Positions 44,317 to 56,678 of a stretch of 64,000 nt of DNA are shown here, in pieces (position 1 is the stretch's first letter; each line of letters opens with the position of its first letter). Made by a program: the position numbers and the translations under genes. The notes below the pieces were generated by a model. It searched no databases and had not been told where the DNA came from. It saw only the letters and a program-made list of their open reading frames with translations. Origin of the DNA: Ephydatia muelleri (Eukaryota; Porifera; Demospongiae; Spongillida; Spongillidae); contig JABACO010000003.1 in assembly GCA_013339895.1 (NCBI GenBank), positions 1,215,669 to 1,279,668 of the forward strand. Direction: 5' to 3'.

Positions 44317-46602
44317 TCAAAACTTGCCAAAAAATTTTAATCTACGTTCTCGTGAGCTGACAAATTCATTCAAACACGATGTGATGGATAAACCATCCGT
44401 CCTCTCCTTATGGGCATGAAGGATGCACAAGTTGTTGAGACGCATTTGCGACATGCCAGTACGAAGGTATGTTTTCACTCTGCGTAGCACAGAGGCACTG
44501 CGTTCACTAATTGCATTTGTTGCTGGTATTACCAGGATTAGTCTCAGCAAGGTACACATGCAAATGCGTTGGGCTGGTGATAGGCCAATAATGTAAGACT
44601 TGATTGTCGAAAGGGTTGGTTTTTCAGGCAAAGAGGCTAACATTGCTGGCAGCAACTCAAGTGCTTTAAGGCTTGATGCTTAGATGTCATTATGGTAATG
44701 TTTCAAAACAAAACCAAGTTCTGCATGGTACTACTCTTTTTTTGCTGCCTTCAATAAAAGACACTCCAACTTCTTTAGGACTCCATAACCGGGTTGATTA
44801 AATCTCTCTCTGATTGTTCCAATAATCAAATCAAGACACTCAAAGTACTGCTGGCAATAATACTCCTTGACAGACCCATGGCGATAGCCCTCACTACATC
44901 CAATTTTGAAATGACTAGGAGCTCTTCTTTTTCTAGGCAGTGAGGTGTCCTCCACATCATACCTCCTTTGATAAGACAGCACCTTTTCCCAAAATAGATC
45001 AAAAAGCTCGGATGATCTTGTGTTGCTGAGAGTGATACACGTCAGTTCTGCACACTGCTGACCCTCAGAAGCTGTTAAGGTTGGGTCTTGTAGAGTTTGG
45101 CTTAGATTTTCTGTGTGTGTTAGTATACATTCACCAAGCAACAAGCCAAAGGGAAAATTAATCTTTTCATTGTTGCTTCTACCCCAATAACTCTAGCTTT
45201 TATCTCCGAGTCAGTTATATTGACCTGAATCTCTTCCCACAAGGCCAGGAACACATTATCGTTGTCGAGTATGCTTTGCAATGTTGCAGTGTGTACAGTC
45301 CATCGAGTTGGACGCAATGTACGAAATCCTGATGTTGATGGCGCCAGATCATCTTTGAGTCGACTGAACATTGCATCACGCTTTGGAAAGTACTTCAGAA
45401 GCTTTGATATTTCAAAAGCTGCATCAAGAGTGTCACGGAGGATCTTGTTTTGTTTGATCGTATCGCTGGCTGCAAGGTTAAGTGCATGTCTGTAACAGTG
45501 AGTATAAGTAGCTCTCAACTCCAGTGACAATGTCTGTGCTGCTACTTTTTTTTGCGTTCAGCCATGTTTGCAGCTCCATCGTAGCATTGACCTCTACAAT
45601 TATCAAGTGACAAATTCATTTGTACCATCGCATCTTTGAGAATGTGAACAATACAATCATATTGTGTTGATTGTACTACGTATAATCCAATAAAATCGTC
45701 ATTGCAAGTTATCATCCACGCTACGTAGGCAAATGACAACTTGCTCTTTGTTGGCGCATCTGTCACTTCATCTGCCGTCAAGGTAAAGAACCTCGCTTTT
45801 TGGATTGATGAAGCAATTTCCCTCAATACTTGTAATGCCATGATGCTTATGATCTCATTCTGGTTTTCAGGGCTTGTGTACTTGCATGCTTTGCGCTCTA
45901 TCCACTGCAACATTTCAGGTTGGTGAATGGCTCTGAGCTTGATAAGCTGCATGAATTTACATTCCGCTTCATTATCATCCCCACGCAGTGCTATACCTTG
46001 CCTTGCCCAAAAACTGTATATTTTCGGGTATGGTTATAATGCATTTTCTATTTTCAGATTTCTCTGCTGCATGAGTCGATGACAGCAGTTCTCCCACATT
46101 CTTTGTTGTGTTAGGGAGAGTAACTGCCTGCTCAACAGCTGTCTTGTGTGTATCAGACTTCTCATGATTAGGGAAGCTACTGAAGCATCTTTCCAGTTAC
46201 AGAATTCAGCATAAATGAAAGCTGAATCCTTTATATTACCAGCGGTAGAGTTTAACCTTTTGGTCTTTTGGTAGAACAGCTTTGATGCAAATGCAGCAAT
46301 ACACTTGGTCATGGCAGCTGTCATAGTGCAACCAATGCCACTTTGAAAACCATGTGGGTTTGAAAGCCCGTTTCACTTTGTTCTTTTTCCCAAACTCACG
46401 CATCGGAAAAGGAAATTTCAGCGGTTGATTAGCTGTTTCGACTACTGGGGGTCGCACCACATCCATCGTTGTCTCGTACTCGTTCGCAGAAAATTACAGC
46501 AATGATATGTAAATTTAATAAATTATAGTATTAAATGAATAATTAGAAGTTGGCTAGGCTAAAACCGGTCCGGCCATGGCCAGACTGGACGCTACGGCCC
46601 TG
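44317..46602 (-). mobile_element. Decayed hAT DNA transposon, ZMYM1-like transposase
   Basis: Minus-strand transposase, 5' to 3': a TTF-type zinc finger (W-F-S-K-W-H-W-L-H-Y, C-C-I-C; about 46466-46310), the linker (46200-46030), the RNase H-like core (D-E-V-T-D-A-P, C-R-G-Q-C-Y-D-G-A-A-N-M; 45952-45542), H-C-Y-R-H-A-L-N-L-A and R-P-T-R-W-T (45530-45120), a helical insert (45144-44731), and the hAT C-terminal dimerisation part (N-A-I-S-E-R-S-A-S, R-L-N-N-L-C-I-L-H; 44655-44317). At least five frame breaks or stops separate the pieces, so it is inactive. The 5' end matches a hAT terminal repeat (cagggccgtagc on the minus strand, 46602-46591). I could not find the matching 3' end or an 8-bp target duplication. 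Confidence 0.85.
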
Positions 46603-47129
46603 GTGCCTTCCCAAAAAAGGAATTGCTATCTACAGCCTTGATGTTTTGTGGTCCAGGGTTTACCACTACGATTAAGGGGTTTACCCCAAATAGTAAAAGC
46701 TTGAATTACTAGCAAATAAACTATCAGTTGAAGATTACCAATTACCATGTTTGTTTATCTACCTTTGCCTAAGAGATGTACTGCATTTCATAACACAAAT
46801 ATCTTTTAGTGCAATAATAATGTATCTCAATATATCGCACTTGTGTATATTAACTTGGTTAGTGCAAAAAGGAGATTTAACCATTCATGAAAGTTGTGTA
46901 TCCTCGAACTAATCTGTTCAGTCCCCCGTCCTCTCCTATCGGTATTGCAATCACCATGTCCTCAAGGAGGCATCCTCCACTGGAGCAATGGATGAAGGAC
47001 ACTGCATCCACTCAACTGTCTCAATGGTCTGTGTACAATCCTGTGCTGGATAGCCAAACCATTACCATCACACATGTTCACATACCTTGCAATGTCACTG
47101 GTCATTTGGAAAGCTGTACAACAAATCAC
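46603..47129. other. Intergenic stretch, nothing recognised
   Basis: No domain-bearing frame or repeat seen. Confidence 0.4.
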
Positions 47130-47225
47130 CACCCTCCCCTCCCCTCTCCTCCCCTCCCCTCTCCTCCCCTCCCCCTCTCCTCCCCTCCCCTCTCCTCCTC
47201 TCCCCTCTCCTCCCCTCCCCTCCAT
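47130..47225. repeat. Pyrimidine-rich (CCCCTCTCCTC)n minisatellite
   Basis: About 95 bp of C/T only, built from 'cccctctcct' and 'cccctccc' units. Confidence 0.9.
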
Positions 47226-49389
47226 CACCACCCTGGATAATTGTGAATAACACCATTATTGATTCAACTCACATCCAAGTCACAAGACTCCTTCGATGGC
47301 AACACCAAATTTAATGGCACTGGTGTTTTGAAAGGTATCCAAAGGAGTTAGCCTGTGTGAATGCCACAAAAGAGAAGTGCCGTTATCAAGTCAACTCACA
47401 TGGCCACACGACAAAGACAACACCAAGTGCAATGGCACCGGTGTTTGGATGGGTGTGAGGATATCTAAAGCAGTTAGCCTGTGGATGCCACAAATGTCGT
47501 TATCAAGTCAACTCATGTAGCCACACACATCCAAGTCACAAGACTCCATGAACAACAATACCAAGTGCAATGTCACTGGAGATTTCGGCTGGGGAGCTAT
47601 CGCGCACTCACGTAACTTGTCTCTCTGCTTTGCTTTCTCTGTTTTCCCTCTCCTTCAGCCATTTTCTCTTTTACCCACAATTCTCTCTCATTCACACTGT
47701 ACTAGTAGTTCCACACTTTGTTGGGTGACCCAGATGTGCTCTAATAAGAGGTGCAAGATGAGCTAATAAAATAAATGTGGCAAGCGAACTACTAGTACAG
47801 GTCACTAAAACAAAAAGAGATCGACACAACCACTCGCTTACAGCTTCTATACAGAGAGTAATATATAGTCCCTTCCAACAAATCTCTGAAATGGCTCTGT
47901 GTCTAGAAGTTCCAACAACAACTTTCACAAGAGACTATACGTAATAATGGCAGGGAGATCAGTCTGTATACTTGCTGCTGACAGTTAGAGCAAAGGTCAT
48001 GCATGCCTGGCTTTTCTGGGTAACCATTCAAAATTTAACATTATCACCTGAAACATTAAAACAATACAGATCGTTTGAATAATCATGAACAAATACTTTT
48101 TTTGTTAACTCCCACATTCTCTTTTTCTATTGGCACTGTAGTTACCATTTCCTCAAAGTGGCATCCTCCACTACGACATGGCTTTTAACACTTTGCATCC
48201 TTCAACTGCCTCGATGGTCAGAGAACGCTCAAACATTGGACAGTCTGTATCACTGAGTAACAGTTCACCAATCCTGATGAACGAGGGCTCAAACATTTGT
48301 ATAATCAAACTATCGACTTGCGACTGTGAGTAGGACACCAAACCTAAGCTGAATAATGAATTAACCGCACAATTAACCACTGTACGTATACTTCAGCTGC
48401 CGAAAGTACACCTCACAGAGGACATCCAGTTGAACATAATCTCCTGTGTGCACTAGCTGAAAGAACTGTGCCACAGTACCACTATACTCTGTGGTCACCT
48501 TGTCTCGAGTTGCACATGTTGAAAAGGTAGCACATATGGAGGTTCCTGCTGTGCAAGCATAAGAGGGGGTGGGGTGCATTTGTCCCTCCAGGAACACGAC
48601 CACTAAGGGCACCAACACCAAGATGCCCAGATTGCCTTGATACCTAATAGTTGTTTTCATGCTATTACCATTATCTCACCAGATGAGTTAAGTTTATAGA
48701 TCCCATCATGGGCAGAGAGTTCTTTCACTGATGTCTGGTACAAAAATACTTACATTGGCATAGACATTCGCAATGCATCACCACACCCTGTGTTCTCAAA
48801 TACATGATAACTGATTTTACCACCTTTCTTGGCCATATCTCCCTCCATCAATGATGTGCCTGACATGTTCCAACACAGCAGTGTGTACCAATATCATGGC
48901 TTGGGCGCTTGACGGTGACTTGCATCTTTAAAAAATATTCATTTTCAATTTTAGTCAAGTTATATTACTAACTATTCAGCACTGAATGTCGACTCAACAT
49001 TATTAAGGGTTGTTACCTGTTAAAACATACATTTTGAATAGGTCATGTTGTCGTGTTGAAACCTAAACCCCCAGAGTATTGGTTCAATGGTTTGCAAGTT
49101 AAGGCGGTGTGTTAGAGATTCCAGAATCTTATAATAAGACATTTGTGGAGGCATTACGACTCTTAGTGTTATTCTTGCTGTTGAAGTAATTCGTCACTTG
49201 TGTTGTGTGTTTTGGTTTAGTTGAGTGGCTGAAAGCTGTATGGTTGTTGTAAAAACGAGAAAATAGCTCATCTTGTGGACGCCATTGCAGTCTGTCACAA
49301 CTTTGACACAGTGTATCTTTTCTTTAGTAAATAGTCAAGGCCGTCAAATTAATTACGTGTTAACGCAACTAGTTTAGTGTATGTTGGAT
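47226..49389. other. Intergenic stretch with one hairpin
   Basis: No gene is supported. A 15-bp perfect inverted repeat (ctgtactagtagttc at 47697-47711; gaactactagtacag at 47786-47800) encloses a 74-bp loop. A minus-strand open frame at 48660-48373 resembles weakly the C-terminal part of transposases of the type found at 52 kb, but I cannot confirm it. Pairs of ~100-bp units around 47270-47560 share 'cacaagactcc-t-a--aacaacacca' words. Confidence 0.4.
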
Positions 49390-49397
49390 ATGATACC

Positions 49398-49725
49398 TCC
49401 CATTACCCCTCCCTTCCCATTACCCCTCCCTTCCCATTACCCCTCCCTTCCCATTACCCCTTCCTTCCCATTACCCCTCCCTTCCCATTACCCCTCCCTT
49501 CCCATTACCCCTCCCTTCCCATTACCCCTCCCTTCCCATTACCCCTCCCTTCCCATTACCCCTCACTTCCCATTACCCCTCCCTTCCCATTACCCCCTCA
49601 CTTCCATTACCCCTCCCTTCCCATTACCCCTCCCTTCCCATTACCCCTCCCTTCCCATTACCCCTCCCTTCCCATTACCCCTCCCTTCCCATTAACCCTC
49701 TCTTCCCATTACCCCTCTTGGCGCC
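49398..49725. repeat. 17-bp pyrimidine minisatellite, about 19 copies
   Basis: The unit is cattacccctcccttcc, repeated with few changes. All three forward frames stay open because 17 is not a multiple of 3, giving artefactual Pro-rich open frames. Confidence 0.95.
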
Positions 49726-50284
49726 TTTAAATTGCTCTATTTCATGTTCAGGCAGCTGGCCATTATGAGATCTGTTATGATTTGGCTAGCAGAATGAATA
49801 TCAGCTGCATTGTATTCTCCGTGATTCAGCTTTTTGTGATATCTGAGGTGTGCCATGAACGTCCAGAAGTCAGTACGCTAACGTATCAGTGTGTCTGATG
49901 GATCTACAACCCACAGCTGCATGGTAGGAGTACATCGGTGTGATTGAAGATTGCAAGGGCGTTGACAAATCTATCAATGAAGTTGTACTAGTACCTGAGT
50001 TAGCGGCATGCCTAGTTGCATCCTCGGGTTCAACTGATTGCAGAACACTACATGTATCAGTTGGCGGCCGCTTGCTAGTGCTGGGCACATCGCCGCAACC
50101 TACAGACAATGAACTCTCACTCTCAGCCTCGAGCTGTGTTTTCTTGATCTTGGAAAGCCATGATACTCGCCATGATAGTAGCGACATTTCTTTACCTGTG
50201 TACACGTGACATAACCATGAAAACTAATGTGTGTGTTTATACATGTACATGTATGGTCTTTCGTTGGCTGGTAGGTACATTCAA
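49726..50284 (-). other. Unsupported minus-strand open frame
   Basis: An open frame of 111 codons (50205-49870, minus) is Ser/Thr-rich with no domain I recognise. It could be an exon of a transposon gene. Otherwise nothing is seen. Confidence 0.25.
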
Positions 50285-50530
50285 TAGAAACAAAACCACA
50301 GACATCAATGAATATTTATACATATGACGTTTTCTTCAGCAGTGTCCATAGGTACAATAGACATTCTTTCTCGATCACTCACAGTTTTTTTCCACGAATC
50401 ACAACCGGTTTTGGGAGGCACAAGGTCAGTCCCTTCTTCAGGTGATGGAAAATGGCAGCGTTTCGGGTGTAGTTTCCGCTCTGGATAATTGGAACGTTTA
50501 CAATACACAGCCAAATTGCTACAAACTGTA
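50285..50530 (-). mobile_element. Second copy of the Penelope-like element 3' end
   Basis: From 'caatagaaacaaaaccacagacatcaatgaatatttata' to 'gataattggaacgttta' this repeats 53787-54010 at about 95 percent identity in the same orientation. It may be an independent truncated insertion, or the outer copy of a tandem arrangement of the kind known for this class. Confidence 0.7.
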
Positions 50531-51700
50531 CCAGGAATGATCAATATGTACCAGATACGCTAGTAAATATGTACCATACATGATTGAAAGTGACAATCTG
50601 TTCCAGATTGTTCTGACAGTGTGTTGCAGACTGAAGCTACATTACGGTTCATATACTAAACAATATGTAACAGAATGATTATCATACTTGTGCCATGTTT
50701 AATTCATGTTGTACCAGTCATGAGTAGCATTCTTTTTTCACATAAAATGATCATATTATGTATTGTTATATTGATGACATAATGAAATCAAAGTGCAGTT
50801 ACATGGGGATGATAGAATGAAGATAAAATGAGGAGACAAGCGTTCGTGGTGATAAGTTGAATACTGTTGACCTAAGTTGTTGACAGCAGGAACATGGAAA
50901 TGTCACACATAGCCACTTTCTTCATATCCTGTTTGCGGCGATGAGGGTGAAAACTCAACAGCAGGGGTAACATTTCGTACAGGGCCGCTTCAAGTTCCTC
51001 ATGGCTGGGCTTTCCATTGGTATAGCTCATCTTGAACCACAGCTCAAAGCCCTGATATGTGTTATTCTTGCTGTTCAAAGCAGTTCGACAGTATTTGCGC
51101 TGCATTTAAAGAGAGATTATGTACTAAAATATGCACCCAAACAGTGTAACTTACTAATAGTGCTACATGCAAATGGTACGTTGGTATCAAATCACTATCA
51201 ACCTTCAATACGGGTAAGCAAATTGAAAGCTTACTCTCCTTCGTTCTTCAGCACGCAGTTCTCCCTATCTACCCTTGACAAAAGCCATAGCTGCATTCTT
51301 TTTATAGTTACCTGTCCCCTCAGTTTACAACATCCTGTGAGCATGGTGGGGTTTGGTGTCTCCAAGCCGTATAAATACATGTAGCACTAAATGCACTCAC
51401 CAGTATACTTTTATGTTCCGGCAGCCTGTTTAGTGTATTGCATAATAGTGTACCTGTTTCCTGGAGCAATTGGTCCTGTGATATGCCTTGGATGTAGCAC
51501 AACAGTGCATGTTTATCTTGTACCCACTTTTTTCAATTGAAAAAGAGGACTGCGTGAATTCATCAAGAGTGTCTGACTGCTGCTTTTGCTTGGCTTGAAT
51601 CGCATTGACTGACGCAATGATTTTGTCAAGAGTCCCTTGCAACTGATGCGTAGGTGGGGTAGCTGCTGTCCCGCGGCTTTGAACTGGCGGCGGGTTCAAA
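50531..51700 (-). other. Possible minus-strand exons, unassigned
   Basis: Two minus-strand open stretches (51699-51430 and 51105-50872) have an amino-acid composition that looks coding: a Q/K-rich helical segment with I-I-A-S-V-N-A-I-Q-A-K-Q, and S-Y-T-N-G-K-P-S-H-E-E-L-E-A-A-L. I cannot name a domain or define splice sites firmly. Confidence 0.25.
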
Positions 51701-53440
51701 TTTGTAGGCAGAACATTTCCTCTCGTTTGCCTACTGGCAGTTGATGATGATTGTTCTCATAATACCCGATCTGAAAACATCCATCTGACAGAGTCCCCCG
51801 TTGATCTAGGCAGACCAACTGCACAAGAATTGGAAACTGAAGGAACATGTGTGTTTGATGCATTGTATCAGGAGATGGTCTTGATGCTAGCTCCTTTGCT
51901 GTGCATTGTCTGTGACAATCCACGAGCTTCGGATATCTTGAACCATCTTGGGAGTGCAGCAATAAAGTTTTGCCGGATTTGTATGGTGAGCAGATGCATA
52001 CACTGTATGTAAATTATAACAGAAACATTTTATCGCAGACAAGCAGGACAGAAAGCCCTGATATGGTATGTATCAGGCTACAAAGACAGTTGCATTACGA
52101 CAGATAACAGAGATCCGAGCACAACGTACTGAAAGCGAGAGAGTGGAAAACGAAAAGCTGTTGGATTAAGGGAGGATGATAATCCACTCCTTTCCATACC
52201 TGCTGACCTCTATCAGTAAGGATACTTGATACATGTAAGTATCGGGTGTTGGCATTAGTATTTTCAGAAAGTGCTTGCAAGTCCCCAACAATATTGTGTG
52301 CAAAACTTCCACAGGTGAGCTTCTATAGATGAAAATGAGAGTACACAAGCTTTCTGCACAGCAGAGGTCCGTATTGGAATCAAGGAGACTGTGAAGTACT
52401 GCTTGGAGGTTAGTGTTCATTGAACATGTATTGAGCTTCACAAGTTTCCAATGCAGGTGTTCCAGATTGCCTATTGTGACATCTTCAAACCTTCATTGGC
52501 TGACTCATGCAGGGATGCTTGTCATACATTTGTTAATGCAGCCAAGCGTCACATGCCAACTCTACTAGAAAAACACCTTCTTCTCCATCTTGTCGATTGC
52601 ATGATTCAGTTTGGACCATCTTCAGCTTTCAGCGTGGAAAGGTACATGTATATTGAAAGTGCCCTTATGATCATCTATTTACATAAACTTTTCTCAGGTT
52701 TGAGTCGTTTAATGCCAATGTTCGTACCTACAACATCTTTGGCAACAGGCTGGCACCTAGTTGGGACATAGCCCAGCGGTTTTCCACATGCAGCATTTGC
52801 GCTACATCTGTTCTGATGGTGTGGGTGCCAATGAAAGGTACACACATCATTTGTATTTTTGAATTCCATGTTGAATATTTCTATCTCTAGGTGTGGCATT
52901 GCCCTTAAGCATGTCTACTCAATGCCACTTGTGCAGCACTTGGTACTTCTATGCATGTGCAAAAAGGTATGTTCCAACAAGGAGCACCGCGAAAGGTAAA
53001 TAGCAAGGACTTTCCTTGCATGACCGTATTTTATTGTATTGATTCTACATAGGTTTCAAGGTGTTTACGTCCTTGTGTCTTGTTTCTGCTGGAAGGCAAA
53101 ATACTACTCTTGACATTTTGAAGGAGTGTGGAATACACTGTAACCTTGTGCTGGGATCCATTATGCTGACGTGTCACAGAATGTCGTGCAGTTATGTCGC
53201 AGGAACGTAAGCTTCATTGAAGTTGTCACATCACAGTTTGAGGTAAGACAAAAGTAACATTTCCAACATAAATTTTTCACTCAAATTCACGTGCAGTATG
53301 GAATCTGCTATGTTCAAACGTAATGATAGCAGTGTTTGCTGCCTCGTTCAAGGGTTTCATAAGTTGCAGACTGCAGATGGTCAGGCCTTGACAAATGACT
53401 GCCCCTGCCAAACGATCTTCTGTACTCCTGGCAGTGTCAC
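51701..53440 (+). mobile_element. Scrambled intron-containing DNA transposase (Tnp2/KDZ-like)
   Basis: Plus-strand pieces in order: L-L-C-I-V-C-D-N-P-R-A-S ... K-F-C-R-I-C (about 51830-51985), T-K-T-V-A-L-R-Q-I-T-E-I-R-A-Q-R (52080-52130), H-L-L-L-H-L-V-D-C-M-I-Q-F-G-P (52580-52640), then V-E-R with an intron 52642-52697 (GTACAT donor, CTCAG acceptor) into F-E-S-F-N-A-N-V-R-T-Y-N-I-F-G-N-R-L-A-P-S. More exon-like pieces follow to about 53300. The piece S-P-V-E-V-L-H-T-I-L-L-G-T-C-K (about 52340-52240) lies on the opposite strand between its neighbours, so a roughly 230-bp segment is inverted. Stops and frame changes show that it is dead. Superfamily assignment is from remembered signatures only. 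Confidence 0.5.
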
Positions 53441-53786
53441 TTATTCATGAATGCAGTGATTCATGCATTTCTGGAGACCACAGCAATGGACAATGTTGAA
53501 AGAGAAGAGGTCTCAATCCAATCCAAACTGTTGTTCAAGCATGATTGGCAGAATCGTCTGTATTGTATTGTGCGCTGTAATAAAAAAATGTATTTTAAAC
53601 ACCTACGCAACAGCTATATAAACATTACCTTTTTTGGAACTCCTATCTCCGATACTATATGTAAGTGATTATGTAGCAGATATCAGTAAGGATGTAAGAA
53701 CAATTTGGGCCAGATTGTTTCCCTACACATTTATGAGCCATACATGTTATCATATTTGGCTCATTTTGAGTCAGGAATTGCAATTC

Positions 53787-56470
53787 AATAGACACAAAAC
53801 CACAGACATCAATGAATATTTATACGTTTTCTTCAGTATAGTGACTGTGTCCATAGGTACAATAGACATTCTTTCTCGATCACTCACAGTTTTTTCCACA
53901 AATCACAACCGGTTTCGGGAGGCACAAGGTCAGTCCCTTCTTCCAGTGATGGAAAATGGCAGTGTTTCGGGTGTAGTTTCCGCTCTGGATAATCGGAACG
54001 TTTACGATAATTGGAATAATTACTGTCGCCCGATGGTGTTAGGTTGTAGCGGTATTCCTTGCAGCTGTGCTTGTCTATTAATGCTTCTAGGATAGTCTGC
54101 TGGTACACTGCAGTGTTGGTAGGTGTGGAACGGTTTGCTGTCTCTGTACGCGCGGTGTCTGTTTTTTTTTTAGTTTGGCACAAATTACTTAATGACGGGT
54201 TCTTTATTAGAGCAATGCGTGGAGGCTCGGGAAAGAGTTCGTTGAGTAGCGGGTCTTGTTTGAAGTCTTTCCAGATCTGGTTTAATGCTTCTCGGACTTG
54301 CAGTATGTGGTATTGTAGGTAAGGACCAGTATAGGCGTGCCTTTGCTGCCCTGTTCCATTTCTTGTTTAGTTTTGTGGATGATTTTGTGTTTGTCTTTAT
54401 AGCGCACCCTTCTGATCAGTGGTAACTCTGACTTCGTACTCTCTTGACAGAAGGCTGTCTTGGAGTTTGTGGATTTGGTATAGAGAAAGTTTGTTTCATC
54501 CGAGTTTGTGCTTATATATCAGTATGCCTCTCCCATGCAGAGCAATGCTTTTCCTAACACCAGGAGGATGGAAAGAAGAACCATGGACATAGGTCTGCTT
54601 GTTTGTAGGTTTGGTGTATGTTTTGATGTCTAATATTTGTTTGTTCTGTTCTGGAAGCCTTGTATATGGTCATGTGATTTCAGTGGTAGAGCACTCACTG
54701 GTCATGTGATTTCAGTTGTAGCGCACTCACTGGTCATGTGATTTCAGTGGTAGCGCACTCACTGGTCATGTGATTTCAGTGGTAGAACACTCACTGGTGA
54801 ATTTTATAGTTGGGTATAGTTTGTTGCAGATTTGGACAAAGATTTCAAAGCTTGTCTGGTCCCCTAGCCATGCCAAGAAAATGTCATCAATGTAGCACAC
54901 CCATAGTCTGATTTTGTCTGCTGCCAGTTGTATCAGTTGTGTTCTAGTTCACCCATAAAGAGCCTGTCTGAGGAGCCATTGTGTTACCCATTACTTGTCT
55001 GGAGGTAAAATACTCCATCAAACTCAAAGACATTGTTTTTGGTTACCATTTGTAGGAGTTCTAAAAGGATTGGGGTGTCTGGAATTTCTGTAGCCGGTTT
55101 TGAGCACTTGAGGTTTTGAGTGCTCTTATTGATGCCCAATTCCCTTCGTCTGAGGGGATATTGGTATACATGCTTGTGATGTCTATTGAGCACGGGAGGA
55201 TGTTCTTTTCAAAGGTTCTACCTTCAGTGGTTTTAATGAAGTGGGTGGAGTCAGAGATGTATGAGGGGAGGTGTATTACGGCCTGTTTGAGCCAGTAGTC
55301 TAGGAACTTGGAGGTTACGCTGTTGACACATAAACAGATTGGTCTGTAGGAGTGTGGGTTTTTGTGTAGTTTGATCAGGAAGTACATTGGGGTAGTTCTA
55401 TGGCCATTAGGGGGGAGATAGAATTTGTAGTGTGACTTACTTAGGAGGCCATTTTCATGTAGTTGGTTGAGTTTGATGGTAATACTTTTTTTTATGTTGT
55501 CTGTTAAGAGTCTGGTGTAGGTCTGGTGTCATCTAGGTGGTTGCGGCCTGCTTTCACATATTTGTCTCTGTCCAGTAGAACTATGCAACTTCCTTTGTCT
55601 GCAGTGTTGATGATAACATCCTGTTCCTTGGAGAGCTTTCTGATGAGGCTCATGCCATCATTAAGGAGGTTAGGTTGGCCTATAGCGGAGTGAATCTGAG
55701 AAAGCGTTAGTTGGATTCTGTCAATCAGTCTTTCTAATTGTAAGCAGTCTGTGCTGTTTGGATTATGTTTGGACTTTAGTCTGGTTTGGTCTGTGTGTTT
55801 CTGTGAATATATCTAAGCCTTAATTTGCGAAGCCTGCTATTTCATTGGTGTTGCATTGTTTTGGAAGCTGTGCATATGGAACCAAACTTAACTCGTTAGA
55901 AAGTATGTCTAGTTGTGCTCTAGAGAGTTGGCATGACGACAAGTGGACCATATTGTCATGCAAGTTTTCATTTGAACTAGAAACAACACTACTAGAGTGC
56001 AGGACAGAACGTTTGCATCTCAGTCTACGTTTTTTATTTCTTCTGTTTCTGTGTCCTCCATGACTGTGCTGGTCTGTCATTGGGTTTGCCCCTTGGTCTT
56101 TGGGTGGAGTCTCTCCTCTGCCTGTAGTTGTCCTGGTTAAGACTTCTGTAAAGTGTTTAGCTGGGTTAATGCAGGTGTGGTCAGTGTCATACCTGTCACT
56201 CTCTGTTCTCTGGCATTTTGTCGAGCGCTCTTCTAGCTTTGATTGAGAGGCTTCGTCTCACTCTCTCTTGATCTTCTGGGCCTCCAGTTCGGCATTTTTT
56301 AGGAGCTCCTCGTATGAGCGCTTCAATGCCTTCTTCTGTTGGTCTTTCAGGGAGGCGTCTGTAATGCACTCCAGTACAGCTTTTGGTTTTTCGGCTATTA
56401 GCTTTGTTTTGTGAGCAATGATCGACCTTAAAGGTAGTGGCATTTAGATACCTCCATAAAACCAAGGGTG
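53787..56470 (-). mobile_element. Penelope-like retroelement (Neptune-like), decayed
   Basis: Read on the minus strand: a coiled-coil-like N-terminal part (56443-56258), then S-R-A-Q-L-D-I-L-S-N-E-L-S-L-V-P (about 55930), I-N-T-A-D-K-G-S-C-I-V-L-L-D-R-D-K-Y (about 55610-55560), Y-F-L-I-K-L-H-K-N-P-H, S-I-D-I-T-S-M-Y-T-N-I-P (55387-55061), G-V-F-Y-L-Q, Y-I-D-D-I-F (about 54895) and a C-terminal thumb part (54330-54180). The Y-I-D-D catalytic motif and the K-L-H-K-N segment are hallmarks of Penelope-like reverse transcriptases. I see no convincing GIY-YIG nuclease. Several frame changes and stops; non-functional. Confidence 0.8.
54669..54796. repeat. 32-bp tandem repeat, 4 copies, inside the Penelope-like element
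   Basis: The unit begins gtcatgtgatttcagtggta and is repeated four times with one to three differences each. It lies between the catalytic and thumb parts of the reverse transcriptase and adds foreign sequence there. Confidence 0.9.
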
Positions 56471-56573
56471 TTTAATCTTATCATTCTGCCTCAGTTTCAG
56501 AATCTGCATCAAAAAGCATCATCCAAGGCGCGAGTCCCTTGGGGAGCTTGTTGACCTCAGCTGCGTTGGTGGA

Positions 56574-56678
56574 GTGGTCTAGGTGGTGCCTCACAGGGGC
56601 AATGTCAAGTGGTCTAGGTGGTGTCTCACAGGGGCAATGTCAAGTGGTCTAGGTGGTGTCTCACAGGGGCATTGCCAG
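56574..56678. repeat. 35-bp tandem repeat, 3 copies
   Basis: The unit begins gtggtctaggtggtgtctca and is repeated three times. Confidence 0.9.

Noticed and set aside
45262-45926. Plus-strand open frames at 45.3-45.9 kb
   Set aside because: They are complements of the hAT transposase, which carries the recognisable motifs on the minus strand.
49377-49730. Pro-rich open frames in three phases
   Set aside because: Artefact of the 17-bp minisatellite.
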